From Viola odorata (lineage: Eukaryota > Streptophyta > Magnoliopsida > Malpighiales > Violaceae): a stretch of 64,000 bases of DNA. Below, piece after piece: positions 9,793-22,323 of the stretch. Position 1 is the first letter of the stretch. Each line of letters starts with the position of its first letter. The position numbers were made by a program, and so were the translations under genes. The notes under the pieces are model-generated. The model was not told where the DNA came from. It did not search any database and saw nothing but the letters and a program-made list of their open reading frames with translations. The DNA is taken from assembly GCA_963691705.1 (NCBI GenBank), contig OY829540.1, forward strand, positions 72,526,367-72,590,366, read 5' to 3'.

Positions 9793-11750
9793 CTTTTCCT
9801 TTTTCACACATTTTCCTGAAGAATGAGAGGAAGACGATGAGTAATGCCACGGCAGCAATGAGCCCGATCAGTATTGCTAGTGTCTTCTCAGTCTCATTAT
9901 CATTTTTGTGGTTGTTGTTGTCGTTGTTATTGTTGTCGTTGTTATAGTAGCCTACATCAAAAACCCAAAAGAAGAATATAAAGGGGAAAATATATAGTCA
10001 AATCACTTAATTAGAGGTCGGGTAATAGTTTTGAAGATCGAATCGCACATGGAAGAAAAATGCTCAAATCTTTTAAGTTGATTCAACTTCAACCAATCTA
10101 ATCAACACGAATAAAAGCCATTATTATTTTTCAATTCCAATATGGTTAATTTTGTTTAATCATGCTTGATTGTGTGAGATTGTTCTCGTTTGTGATTGTC
10201 TATCATTATGCATAATGGAGAATATGGAGTGATTGCATGAACTTAAATCAGCTAATTATGCTTTCTAAAGTACTACTAGTACTATGGTCTTTTTAGCATA
10301 TATTATTTTGAGTAATGATCATAATTTCATACGTAATTTTCTTCATATATGGAGTTACAACTCACCATCGAGCCAAAAAAAGAATCATGATTTGTGGCCA
10401 TAATTAGTCTTTTTTCAGCATAGGATTCTGAATAATTCCTAAGTATAGCAAGCAATAATTCTCATGTGGGTCCTTAATTAATTGTTTAATATTATAGATT
10501 AATTGTGTAACTATAAAATCATATTCCCCACAATAATTTAAGGTCTTTTTTCTCTCTGTATCTTTATTTTATAAGATGCATCACTAAACTATAAACGCGT
10601 TTATATTTTCATCATTTCAATTTTTTTTTCGAAAAAAAATTGTGAATTGTAAATTACCAGAAAATATTACACAACTATTAGTACAATATTTTTATACTAA
10701 TAATATATATAGGTACTAATTAACAAGATAAGAGACAAATACTTCCAGATTCCAACACTCTGATAATTAATTAATACTTAAAATATAATAGGAATATTAT
10801 TACCATTAGAAAACCATTGACGAGAAAAATTCAAAAAAGAAAAGAAGATCTTAGAATAATTTGAACTTGCCCAAGTCACCATGGATCATAAAAAAAGCAC
10901 ACGAAATTAATTAAATAAATCACCAATAATTAATTAAATAAATCCAACCGAAAAACATACTGAGAAAAACCTTAAACCAGCCGCGTCCGGCATATGGCTT
11001 ACCATTTCCAGGAGAGCCGGCGGAGTGGGCCCCACCAAGGGAGAACCGGGCGTAGCACTTGGCCAGGTACACGTCACCCCACGCGGTGGGCCCACACTCC
11101 GTCTTGAGCCGTGCGATCGCGTCCGACAAGCAATCCTGGCACTCCCCGCCGCTCAAGTCCTGCACGCACTGCCCCACTCCGTACACGTCACCGGACCCAC
11201 CAACCCTGTACGGCTTGTAGGACCCACTACCGCCACCTCCATTCAAGTAATCCAGAACGGCGTCGCGCCGGGTCAGCTCGTCCGACCCGTACCCGATCGG
11301 GGGCCCGCACTTCTTAACCACCTCCGTCTTATCCTCCACCCCGAGGAAGCTCGCGTTGTCGTACTTCACGAAACAGCCCTCGAGCTGGAGCGCACCGCCG
11401 GTGGAGTCGGCGCAGAGGGTGCCGAGTTGACTCACTGATTTGGCGACGCAGCTGGCGCAGTCGGCGTTGGAGAGGTCGCCGCGGCATTGGTAGAGGCCGT
11501 AAACGGTGTCGTGCGAGGAGGAGATGCCGTTGTTGGTGAAGTTGTTGTAGTTGGTGATGGTGGCTGAGTTGACGAGAGAGGTGAGGATGGAGTTGACGTT
11601 TGAGTCGTAAGGTGAACCGGGCGAGTATTTGAGTTGAGAACAACCGCCAAAGACGAAAGTGTCGATAGCAGACATTGATGGAGTAAGAAGAAAAGAAATG
11701 GTGATGAGGAAAGAAATGAGAGATGTGATTGTTAAAAATATTGCAGACAT
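9793..11750 (-). CDS. Plasmodesmata-located protein (two DUF26 domains + TM)
   Basis: Spliced gene. Exon 1 (11750-11003) encodes a signal peptide and two DUF26/Gnk2-type domains with the C-X8-C-X2-C arrangement: 'CRGDLSNADCASC' and 'CVQDLSGGECQDC'. A donor G|GTAAG at 11003/11002 joins an acceptor TTGATGTAG at 9952 in matching phase (1+2). Exon 2 (9951-9793) then gives an Asn/Asp-rich linker, 'DNETEK', a transmembrane helix (LAILIGLIAAVALLIVFLSF) and a basic 'CEKGKGK' tail. This architecture is that of PDLPs, type I membrane proteins that sit at plasmodesmata and promote callose deposition. The protein is about 302 aa to that point, close to the family length. The last codons are uncertain: either the frame runs on briefly, or a donor at 9793 joins a tiny exon (one weak candidate is 9199-9159). 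Confidence 0.85.
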
Positions 11751-14700
11751 TTTTTTCTTCTTGAATCTTTGAATTTTTCTTGAAGCAAAGTTAATGAGAA
11801 ATTGGAAGAATTTGATGAGGAGTATGGTTTTTTTTTTTTTTTTGGGAAGATGGTGTGTTTGTTTGTTGCTTGGAGGAGAATTTACGTAATTCAGAGGATC
11901 CTTCGTTCCTTTACATATATGATTGTTGCTTTCTTTCTTTTTTCTCCTTTTTCCTTTTTTTAGGGGTAATTTTGTTGTTTGTTTTATAAGGATTTGGAAA
12001 AAGATGGATGAATAACCTAATCAACTATTGTTTGATCAAGTCATATAAAATGTAAAATTATGAAGAAAAAAATAATTTTCTAGCTTTTCAGGTCCGAATT
12101 TGGACAATACGAACTTTGATTTGGGTTTCAAACTAGTTAGAAGATAATATTAATTTGAGCTACAAACAGGTTAAATTTCAGCTTAACTTGACGATTAGAT
12201 TTCAAAAGAGAGATTTAAATTCAAGTCTAAGAAGGCTCCAATTTTGTGGTTATGGTCCACGGAGTTAAGTAAGGTTTAAAAAAGTCTAGCGTGGTTGAGG
12301 AGGCAACAGTTGACCTAAGCACAGCAGCATCAGACAATGACCCAACCCTTTCTAGCCCAAGTACTACGTCCTGCTACTAATTAATTTTTGCTGCTAATTA
12401 TTAATTTTTTTGGAAAAAAAATAGGATTAATGATTATACGAACGAATTCAAGTTTTTTCAAAGAAATTTGCATGCAATTAGTTCACAATAATTAACTTTT
12501 AGACTGCAACTCTAACCTATAAGACATGGTTAGTAGTCATTTAATACTTGGCGATTTAAAATCATATACGTACGAACTCGATTTTTGAATTTTTTTGAAA
12601 TTTAGATATGTGAATATTTCGCTAAATAATTATAATTAAAAGGTATATATAGCGAGAACAGGATCGATTACAAAGACAAAATTATGGCTCTTTGGTAGAT
12701 TGCCCTTTGTCTCCTGTAGAAAGCAAAAAGATGATACTCTTGTTGATTACAACTGTAAAAACGAGATTTTCTTTGAAATTAATGTTACATTGACTATATA
12801 ATTGTAGTCTGAAATTATAGTCAATTTCTTTTATTATTATAAAAGGAGTTTAAAGTTTAGAAATTTCATTTTTCCGGTTGAGCTACAACTTCGATGTTAA
12901 GTTGCTAATCATATAGTCCTTTCATGTAATGCATATTTTTTTGACATAGTCTTAAATTCATGTTCTAAGATACATACTTTGCATAAATATAAAAGCTTTC
13001 AACTCCCAAGCTCACCTAATATGGTTGACTATAATAAAACGACTTAATATATATTTTATTAAATTAACCCATCTTCCACGGCCTCATCAATCATTATTAA
13101 TTACGCAAGCAACTAATTAGTTAAAGTAAAATACTTAATTAAACTATTATTTTGTTACAAAAAAGGACACTAAAATTAGAGTAACTAGTTGTTTGTGCCC
13201 ATCAATTTACCTTGATACAACCTCATTAATTAGTTTTTGAGTGAATATTCTAGAAAGAAAACTCATGGTAGGAGTAATTGGTAAAGCTTCCTCTTAATTA
13301 TACAATCATATTCGTGTCATGCTGATAATAAAGGTACTATTAGAGATTCAGACCCGAATTCGATTTTCACGGCCAGGCTACACTTATAAAAAGAAAACAA
13401 TCCTCAAGTAACTTTTTGGTTACACCCAATATATGTTTTCTTTCAGTGTGATACTATACCAAACGAAGTGAAGTTCGTGGTTTAGAAATATTTAACTTGA
13501 AATAGTGAGACCGAACGCATTATTTAACATTTAATAAAGAAACTATATATTATTAAGAATTCTTTTTATAAGTGGAGATAGAATTCAAACCTGTGTCCGA
13601 ACTTTCACTGGTATTTTTGCAGGTTCTATGATTGTGCACGAAGAACTATTATTTTTAAAACAATATAAATTAGTATTTATTTTTGACCAATCATATCTAA
13701 ACACTCAAGTTGCAATTATTAGTTAGAAACACATATAAATTAATGTCCCGTTGTTGTAATTTTTTATATGATATAAAACAATTTGCTAATATATTTATTC
13801 ATTCTATTTGTACGTATATGCATAGGGATCCCATACAGACCCAGCCATGGATCATCCGACATCTTCAATGGCATTTGCTAATCAGTTTCCAATACGGAAG
13901 AAGAAATTAAATACTTTTATAATCGTATTTGTGTACGTTTTTTTTGTTTATAATAAAACAATACAATCATCCATGCCCTTAAATTGATCATTATTAATTA
14001 ATTTCATATTTTGGATTAATGCGCACGAAACCTTTGATTTGTATCCTTATACTCTTGCAATGAGAGTAACCTACACCTACATAATATTTGTTTCATTAAC
14101 ATTATTGTGTATATCTTCTACTTACATTTAGATCGAAATGTTATCTTTAATACTCGCGTGACAGGTGATAGTATCTCTTTTAAATTTTTACTACGAATTG
14201 TAAATGAATGTTGAAAGGGAGATTTTTTTTATAAAATATTTGAAAAAGTAAAGAGAAAATAAAATGGAAAGGGAAATAATTAATAAATATAATTTTAGGA
14301 ATATAAAAAATAATATGTCACACTTTAGAAATTTGGCATAATATATCCGACCAAAATGGTGTTGTCATTTTCTCTTTGAGATAAGGGTTTTCCACGAGCA
14401 CCTCACAGCTAAATGTTTTCTTTTTCCAACCTAGAACGAATTATAAGGTACGTTCGCATCATATAAATGTTACAATTTGCTTTATCATGTTAGATCATGC
14501 AATGTCTGGTTCATATATATTTAGCTGGCAAATCTTTTTGAAACTTTGTTTTGTTTTGGGGGATCGATCACATCAAATGTTAGACACCATTATTAATTAT
14601 TTATTTATTTTTTAACAATAATTATTAATTAATTATATGTGTGACTTTTTTTTCCCTTTTACTTAAATATTTTTATTTAATCACTCGTTAACTTATACTA

Positions 14701-16290
14701 ATTGTTTGTTTTATCATCCTCATGTTTTTATTATTTTTATCTTTTTTATGTTTAATCATGTACCATAATTTTATGATGATATTACACAATTTTTCATTCA
14801 AAATGTCACATCAGTACTAAAATATCACTTGGCAAGTGATACGTCACCAAAACGCGTGTCACATTATCATTTGAGATAGACATAATGGTGTGACATGTGC
14901 CATATCACTATATGTGCTAATGTGGCATCATGTGTCATGATGCCACATGGCAATAACTAATAACGTGGCATATCATGCCAGTTTTTCAGCATGATAGAGG
15001 ATAATTATAAATAAATAAATGAATATAGAGGAATAATTAAATATTTTCCTTAATTTTTTTCTTCATAATTATAGAGTTTATGTAAGGTAGACTTCTAAAA
15101 AAAAAATCTTAACATGTTCTTGTGTTCACCCTTAAATAATTAATTTAGTAACCATATTTATAAATAAATAAAATTCAATCAAACCCAATAACCGGGCCCA
15201 AATTGCTAAGTCCATATATATAGCATGGATTAATGCAAGTCACTGATAGAGACGGATAGAATAGAATTGTGGACAGCGAGCCCGGCCCTTGGCCCAAACA
15301 TCAAGGGGCCCAATATAACTTAAAAATGCCCATAACTTGTGAGATTGATGAGAATTCGATTCTCTTTTCCTACATGAGTAAAGTAACGGCAGTGTTTGTT
15401 GATGAAACTGTTAGAGAATCATCTTCTTCTTCTTCAAGTTGTTGAAAATTGAAATAATTCTTGTCAAACAAGATGGAAAATCTTCACATCCATAGGTGCC
15501 AAATTTGAAGCTTTCAAGTTTGACCATGGTTGGTTGCAAATATACTATTCAATTCAAAGTTAATTATAAAGTTTCGTAACTCTAATAATCATTAACAATG
15601 ACCGTGGTTGGTTGGTAACAAAAATACTCGTAAAAATTTGAATCGGATTCGAATCTCATCTCTTTTTATAAAAAAGAAGCATTTTTGGAAACGTTTATTA
15701 AGAATTGTTAATAGAGTTGCTATCATTTTTATTTAAAAGTATATATATCTATTAATATTTTTATATTTAATTAGTAGTTATTTATTTAATTAAAACTGCC
15801 AAAAATAATTATTTATTTACTTCTTTATCAGTACTTATATGCATGCATGGTTTGTTATGTAATGATCCTCGTGATTTTTCGAGAAAAATGAAGAAAAAAT
15901 AAGTTTCATTAGTAAACGCACCATTAAATTCCACACCAAACATAATAAGTCAAATTGAATTGTGTTGAAAAGATCTTTAGAAGATTTGAAAAAGGTTGTT
16001 GCGCGATTGAAAATACTAATATGTTAAATCAATTACGGTCTTGGACACTTTATGAATTAATGGTGCAGATTAAATAAGTTTTTTTGTGTGTGAGAGATTA
16101 AATAAAATAAACAATTAAGTGATATGCTAGATCGATAATTATCCAAATTGATTTTTTCCTTTTCATTTTTTTTTGCTAAATTCTCATTTTATTCTCTACA
16201 TTTGTCTAAAATTATGGAATTAATATTTACGTTTATTTTTTTTTAAATTGATCTCCATGTTTATATAATAGGCTGAAATCAGTTCAATTG
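11751..16290. other. Gene-poor AT-rich region
   Basis: The first few hundred bases are the PDLP promoter and 5' UTR, with a poly-T run near 11827-11842. Beyond that I see no coding region: open frames are short and lack family resemblance. Degenerate tRNA-promoter-like words ('ccgaattcgattttc' near 13354, 'ggattcgaatctc' near 15645) hint at old SINEs but are too weak to call. A 12-bp perfect palindrome lies at 14921-14947. Confidence 0.4.
14921..14947. repeat. Perfect 12-bp inverted repeat, 3-nt loop
   Basis: 'tgtggcatcatg' is followed after TGT by its exact reverse complement 'catgatgccaca'. The surrounding ~180 bp (14810-14990) repeats related words such as 'gtgacatgtgcc', 'gccacatggca' and 'gtggcatatca', suggesting a decayed foldback element rather than an isolated terminator-like hairpin. 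Confidence 0.6.
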
Positions 16291-16294
16291 ATTT

Positions 16295-16532
16295 AATTTA
16301 ATTAATTTTTATTTTTAAAAAATTCCAAAAATACATTATTCTTTATGAAATAAAGATAAAAAAATATTTTTTATTACTATTTTGACCATGTTATTATGTC
16401 ACATAAGATATTAATAAAAAACATAATTTTGAAATTAATTTAATTAATTTTTATTTAAAAAAAAAATTATATATATTTTTTTATTATCATTACTATTTTG
16501 ACTATGTGACCATGTCACATAAGATATTAATA
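16295..16532. repeat. Imperfect direct tandem duplication (~120 bp unit)
   Basis: Two adjacent copies start with 'taatttaattaatttttatt' (about 16295 and 16435) and end with 'gtcacataagatattaata' (about 16397-16415 and 16514-16532). The shared central word is 'attactattttgac.atgt'. The second copy is slightly shorter. No coding content. Confidence 0.6.
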
Positions 16533-17038
16533 TAGAAGATGATTGTTGTTGAGCCGCCTTTGTATGGATTTGGTTGAAAAATGCGAGAAATCTCGAAAGC
16601 GTTTGGATTTGCTCAAAATGGGCCAACTTTGAGGAATGGATAAACATGATATTATTATTTCTTCGGCCCACTCAAATCTTGGGTGCCATTTAATTATTAT
16701 TTATATTAGGTACACCTGGCCTGCACATTAATAATAAATACAGTATACTAATTGATAAACACTTGCATTTGGGAGGCTCCAACACCTGTCATCCCTAATT
16801 TGTTGTTGGCCGATATAAAAATTTGCTAGTCATATAAATTAGCTAATTTAATCCCTAAATTCGAAACATTACTTACTAAAAGTATTTTATCTTTCAGTGA
16901 TCGATGCGATGTGTATATGATCAGTTCTAACCGAACGAGTTTAGAAATAGAAGAGTTTGGATGAAAAGAAATATATATAATTGTATTATGGAACTCCATG
17001 CTTTTCTATGGAGCAAAGCAATACTTAATAAAATTATA

Positions 17039-17273
17039 CTCCCTCCGTCCCCTATTAAACGTCACCTGCACTGTAGATACGCATATCGAGGAGATCGGAT
17101 GACGCACTATTTGACTCCAAAAAAATTCAAAAAAAATCTCGGATGTAGGAAAATAATTAACGTACGTTCGAAAAAAAAAGTATGAACTTTTTTGGGATCA
17201 AATAGTACATCATCCGATTTTTTCGATATGCGTATTTACAATGGGCGCGACGTTTAATAGGGGACAGAGGAAG
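17039..17273. mobile_element. Stowaway-type MITE 2
   Basis: 235-bp element between TA dinucleotides (17037-17038 and 17274-17275). It has near-perfect terminal inverted repeats: 'ctccctccgtcccctattaa' on the left and 'ttaataggggacagaggaag' on the right. The interior matches the elements at 7.4 and 19.0 kb, including 'taacgtacgttcgaaaaaaa' and the 'gcactatttgac.ccaaaaa' stretch. No transposase is encoded; mobilisation would need Tc1/mariner-type activity in trans. Confidence 0.9.
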
Positions 17274-17275
17274 TA

Positions 17276-18953
17276 TAACTTTTCTTTTTTGAACTTTGAA
17301 GTAAGAACATATGTTGTGACTCATTACAACATTTTAAAATGTGCACACCAACTTATGTTATGTCATTTCATATTGATAAACCAATTTTAAATTTTTATTT
17401 ATGTAACTAATTATGCACAACAATTAAAACCAATAAATAAATAAAAAAGTATCATATGAGAAGACTGTGTTTTAATAATATATAATAGCATGTGAGAATA
17501 TAATACAAATCACTACTATATGCTTTCTAGTTTGTATTTACCCAATTATTCTAATTTGACGTGATTGTGACTTTTGAGAAAATATTTATAAATACATAAA
17601 TTAATTGATACGAGATTGTTTTCGTTTAATTAGATATCTTAGTTTCAAGATATGTACATATATGTAATTGTGTTAAAATTTATGAGGGTTAATTTTATCG
17701 ACTTTCAATCTCCTACACAATTCAAGTCTAAAATAGTTGATACCCAATATAATGATCGAATTATCAATTAGTGTCGACGGGAAAAAAGTAAAATAAACAA
17801 AAGAAAAACAATAGACTAATAATTCTCACCCATTGTTGATGTCAAAGAGACATGATCGAATCATTTATTTAATCTCCGGCAGCAATAATTCCTTTTGAAT
17901 TTTGATACCTTGACAAGTTAACACGTTAACTAGAAAATTTCGGGAACAAATGATTATGAGGTGGAAGAAGACTCTTAATTGTTAATTAAAAATAACGCAA
18001 ATGGTTCGATGCTCACTTTTTTTATATAAAAAAGTTGTAAATTTAATTACTATATATTAATAAAATTAGTCATAATTTTATAAGTAAAAATACACGTAGT
18101 TCAAATCTAAAATATTACTCCTAAATATTATTTATTTAAAATTAATATCTTTTTTACCTAAATCGTCCTATTGGATATATTCGAATTTTAATACTATAAT
18201 TAAAAAATATTAAAGAGAGTGTCAAAAATTACGACCAACAACATTGAAAATGAAAATTTACAGCATATACGACTTTACTAGAGAACTAAAATGATTCGGT
18301 TGATTTCAAATTTTTGAATTTTTTGAATTATTTTTTTTGGGCGTGTAAACCATTTTAAAATTGAATCATGAAGAATATGTATTAGAAATTAGTCATAAAA
18401 AAATCAGAATAATTTTAAAATAAGAAACGTTTCATATAAAATGCACGCCTACTTTTTAGCCAATTCGAAACATGATGTAATAGTACCACCCACCACGACA
18501 CTTCTACAATACTTATAGCAGTGGGGTCCACGGGCAGGCGGGTAGGCGGGCAACCGGGCGGGCAGACAGATCCACGTAAGACGGACAAAAAATAGAAAAT
18601 AAAGTAAATGAATAGCACGTGATTTTTTTTATAGGAGTAATATATAAATATCTGGGCCATGTGGTGCGTAGAGTCGTATCGTAGGCACTAGACACGGCAG
18701 TGGGTTAGCAAAATTTTGTGGTTCACTTGGTTTTAAATAAGGATAACGGATAACGTAATAAAAATTGTAATAATGGCGGAATCATAAAAAATAATAATAT
18801 AATATAACGGTCGTGTTAAAAAAAATTCATTAGTCTAGAGATAATTATTATTTTTAATCAAATAAATATATAAATAATAAAGTATGCATAACAAACTTTA
18901 ATTATAAATATGAATTTCTTAGTTAAGTTTTACGCATACAATCATCTCTAATA
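17276..18953. other. AT-rich intergenic region
   Basis: No gene is supported. A short G/C-rich patch at about 18515-18575 reads as simple 'gggcgggcag'-like repeats and stands out from the AT-rich surroundings but has no recognised function. Confidence 0.4.
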
Positions 18954-19189
18954 CTCCCTCTGGACCTATATAATTGTCCACTTTTACTGTTCATGCACGC
19001 GTTCGAGGAGGCCAGATGACGCACTATTTGACCTCAAAAACTTTCGAATTTTTTTTCGAACGTAGGTTAAGGATTAACGTACGTTCGAAAAAAAGTACGA
19101 ACTTTTTTGGAGTCAAATAGTGAGTCATTCGGCTTCCTCGAAATACGTGCACGAATAGTAAATTGACAGTTAATATGAGACAGAGGGAG
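18954..19189. mobile_element. Stowaway-type MITE 3
   Basis: 236-bp element flanked by TA at 18952-18953 and 19190-19191. The left end 'ctccctctggacctatataa' pairs imperfectly with the right end 'ttaatatgagacagagggag'. The interior again contains 'attaacgtacgttcgaaaaa' and 'caaatagtgagtcattcgg'. It is the same family as MITE 2 and shares the core of MITE 1. Confidence 0.9.
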
Positions 19190-19191
19190 TA

Positions 19192-21780
19192 TAAAAGACT
19201 TTGCAAGTCAAAATAAGGAAAAATATATATACCAATACACACATATAGTGTTCATTATTACTACTACTATCTTTCCCATTTTGTTCTCCTTATCTTTTTG
19301 TCGATCTTGGGTAAAAAGAAGAGTATGGAAAATAAACAAATGATCTTCTACTTTCTTATTGCTCCTCTTAGTAAGAGTGTGAATATTGAGAATCTTCGGA
19401 TATAGACACATGTTGATGATATGAAAATGAAGAAAGAGTTGAAGAACTATCAAAGCCTTGATTATTTTAGTTGAACATTTCATAACCATGGTCATGATAT
19501 TGTGTTCATACTACAACTAGCAATCTATCATTAATTTATTATTAATAGAGACCATATTTATTATTATAGGATTTAAAAGTATAATTTGTATTTAATTATA
19601 AAAGTGTAATTTTGTAGGCCTAATGAGTTTTTTATTAACTCATAACGTATAACGATCAATAACGAAATATCGTAACGGTAAGGATAATATTGTGCAAAAA
19701 GGAACCAAAACGTTACATAACGGGAATAACGATAATGGAGAGCCAAATTCGCATGGATTTACGTATTGTTTAGCTTTGCTAACAGTGGTGTTTGTGGATG
19801 ATCGATGTGTTTCCAGTTTTTCTGTACTAGAGTGGAGGTTTGTTGTAAGTTTGTTTTTTTTGGGTTGAGATTACGGTTTTGGTGTGGGTTCTAACTTCTA
19901 CTGAAGGATAAGACAGTGATGGTTGAGGTGGTGGTAGATATGTGGTTAGTGAAGGTTTGTGATTGATTGATTTTATAAATATATATACTTTTTTAGATTA
20001 GATTAATCCAGATATTACTATGTTAAATCTGAAAGTCGGCCTAAATGATATATTAAAAAAAATTAAAATAATTTTAAAATAATTTTTAAATTTGTATATA
20101 AAAATTTAGAACATTAACGTGAGTTTTAAACTAACTTCGTTACGCTCATTTGATATATATGATTGATTTATATGGTGTTTTGTTGGGTGAGGGAGGCTGT
20201 GATGGGATTTTAGGTTGAGATATTTCTGCTTAGTATTAGGGTTACAGATATTTGTTTTGGGTAAAAGTGATAAGATAAATTTTGAATTTTAAAAATGTCA
20301 TTAACCTAAATAACGATGGATCAAGTTATCGATTCTTAAAAAATCTCTTAACGAATAACTACTTATTAATAATGTGAAATAATTTTATTAATTGACTCAT
20401 CGTTAAACATGCCAAGATAAAAAGGCATCACTATTGTATAATTTCTGCTATCTCGGGCCAATAAAACTTGCAATGCCTCTTTATAAAAGAGCCGTATAGC
20501 ATGAACGAACCTTTGACCCTTCTGCAATTTCAATGGGCGGTGACTGTGAGCATGGGGACAAAAAGGTTGCGACCCTAGTTGGTCGGATCCAGATGTGATG
20601 GCCCTAGCCGGGGTGCATGACACTGTCTGACAATGGCAGTGTGATTGACAAAACAGAAAAGAAGAGGTACTAGTAGTAAGCAGTAACTAGCGTATAGAAA
20701 TATTTTTAAAAAATTAAAAAAGAACAAATCTTATTGTTTTCTACAACAGAGAAAAGAAGAAGTACTAGTAACCAAAAAATGTATTAACAAATTTGGATTA
20801 TTAGTTTAGAATTTTTTCTTTTTAATATATTTTTATAAAAATTTCATTAACTTATATTTTTGTTACATTTCCTCTCATCTTTTATTATTTTTTATAAAAA
20901 ATTAACTATTATAAAAATTAAAATTGTAACTTTCAGATAACTAAAGAGTTTATATTATAAGTTTTTTTTGGTAACTTACTATAAGCTTTTAAACTTTATG
21001 GTTAAAGTGAAAGTATGAAATGTTTTTTGATGTGATTTCCTATTTTCTTTTGTTTTTCCATTTTTGCATAGGAATTAAAAGAGGTTTTCGGAGGTGGAAA
21101 TGGTTTTCACAATTTCCCAAATTTCTCTTGAGCACTAGTGACATTGAAATCACCAACTGAAGGATTGCATACCAGAAAAACAAAAAGAAGAAGAAGTCGC
21201 CATCAATTCCTATCGCCGTTCTTCTATCACCAATTATTGATTATTGACGAGGGAGAGGGGACCAATATAACCCAATCTTGCATTATAATTTGTTTGTTTA
21301 ACACCTCACCCTTCACAATACTATACATATATAATTCGATTTACTATAAGTTTTACACTATAAGTTATACAATATAATCCAATCTACACTATACAACATC
21401 GTAGGATTGTGCTGAAAACAGATGATAGAAAAAATATAAAGTCTAGAAGTGCTTATCCTCGCGGACCTCACAATAATTGTTTTCTTTAAAAAGAAAAGAT
21501 TGAGATTTCCTTTTGGGTTCAAAGGTCTCTTTCGAAAATTGGAAATGAGATAGAAATTTTATGGTTGTAAATCCACCGATACAAAATATAATAGAGTTCT
21601 GTTTTGAATTGCTTTCTAATAAATTATTTTCTTTATAATTTAATATGATGGATAAAATAATTTACGAGAAAATGCTTTTATCGAAAATTATTTCGATTAT
21701 TAAATTAAATTTTAGAGAAAATAAAATTTATCGGAAACATAGTCTAAATTCGAATGATGTTATTAAAATTGGGACCGTGA
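19192..21780. other. AT-rich region with an unresolved mixed-composition island
   Basis: No gene could be supported. At about 20395-20650 the base composition becomes balanced and an 85-codon frame opens on the minus strand, but its product matches no family I recognise. It contains 'cactgtctgacaatggcagtg', a small hairpin. It could be a transposon internal piece, an old gene fragment or a non-coding RNA gene. Confidence 0.35.
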
Positions 21781-21844
21781 AAAAAAACGTTGTGTACTTT
21801 TGAATTGAAGAGCAGTGGATATGACCGACCTATTGAACCACCAA

Positions 21845-21915
21845 CACGTGGTCCCCAGTCTACAACTTGCCTACAACTTGCAGCACATGTGTGGAAAAAA
21901 AGGCTTGCGCACGTG
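21845..21915 (+). promoter_or_regulatory. G-box cluster upstream of JAZ gene
   Basis: Two CACGTG G-boxes (21845-21850 and 21910-21915) and one CACATG variant (21884-21889) occur within 71 bp, about 410-480 bp before the JAZ start codon. MYC2-type bHLH factors bind such sites in JAZ promoters, giving the jasmonate-induced negative feedback loop. The motif spacing is seen; function here is inferred from the family. A tandem 11-mer 'ctacaacttgc' sits between the first and second sites. Confidence 0.55.
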
Positions 21916-22323
21916 GTGACTTACAGGCTCGTCCGGTCATCCCAACCGGATATCCCGGTAACCCTAACCCACTTTCTTCCCTCTCTGCTATTCTCTTCTC
22001 TTTTTGTGATAAACATGTCCCCCTTACTTTATTTTTATTTCTCCTCCGAATAAAAGGACGGTCAGGATTGCCTTACCCAATCCATCTCAACCTCTGAAAT
22101 AAATAAATAAAATAACATCCGCACATTATTTTTACATTCCTTTTCTGCTTCTCTCTCTAGCTGTTACTGAAGTTGGAAGCATAATTTTGGGTGTTTCTCT
22201 CTCTAACACAGAAATTGAGGTAATCTGGTGGGTTAGTGGAGAAGCAGCATCTGTGGTTTATGCTTCGGTTTTGACTGAGAAAATTACTGTTTAATTGTGT
22301 TAAATTGTGTTAAATTCTGTGAA

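Noticed and set aside
13351..13367. tRNA gene or SINE B-box-like words (also near 15645 and 34261)
   Set aside because: Only degenerate B-box-like words are present, without a convincing A box, cloverleaf or target duplications.
20366..20623. 85-aa minus-strand open frame as a gene
   Set aside because: No family resemblance and no promoter or splice support; kept only as an unresolved island.
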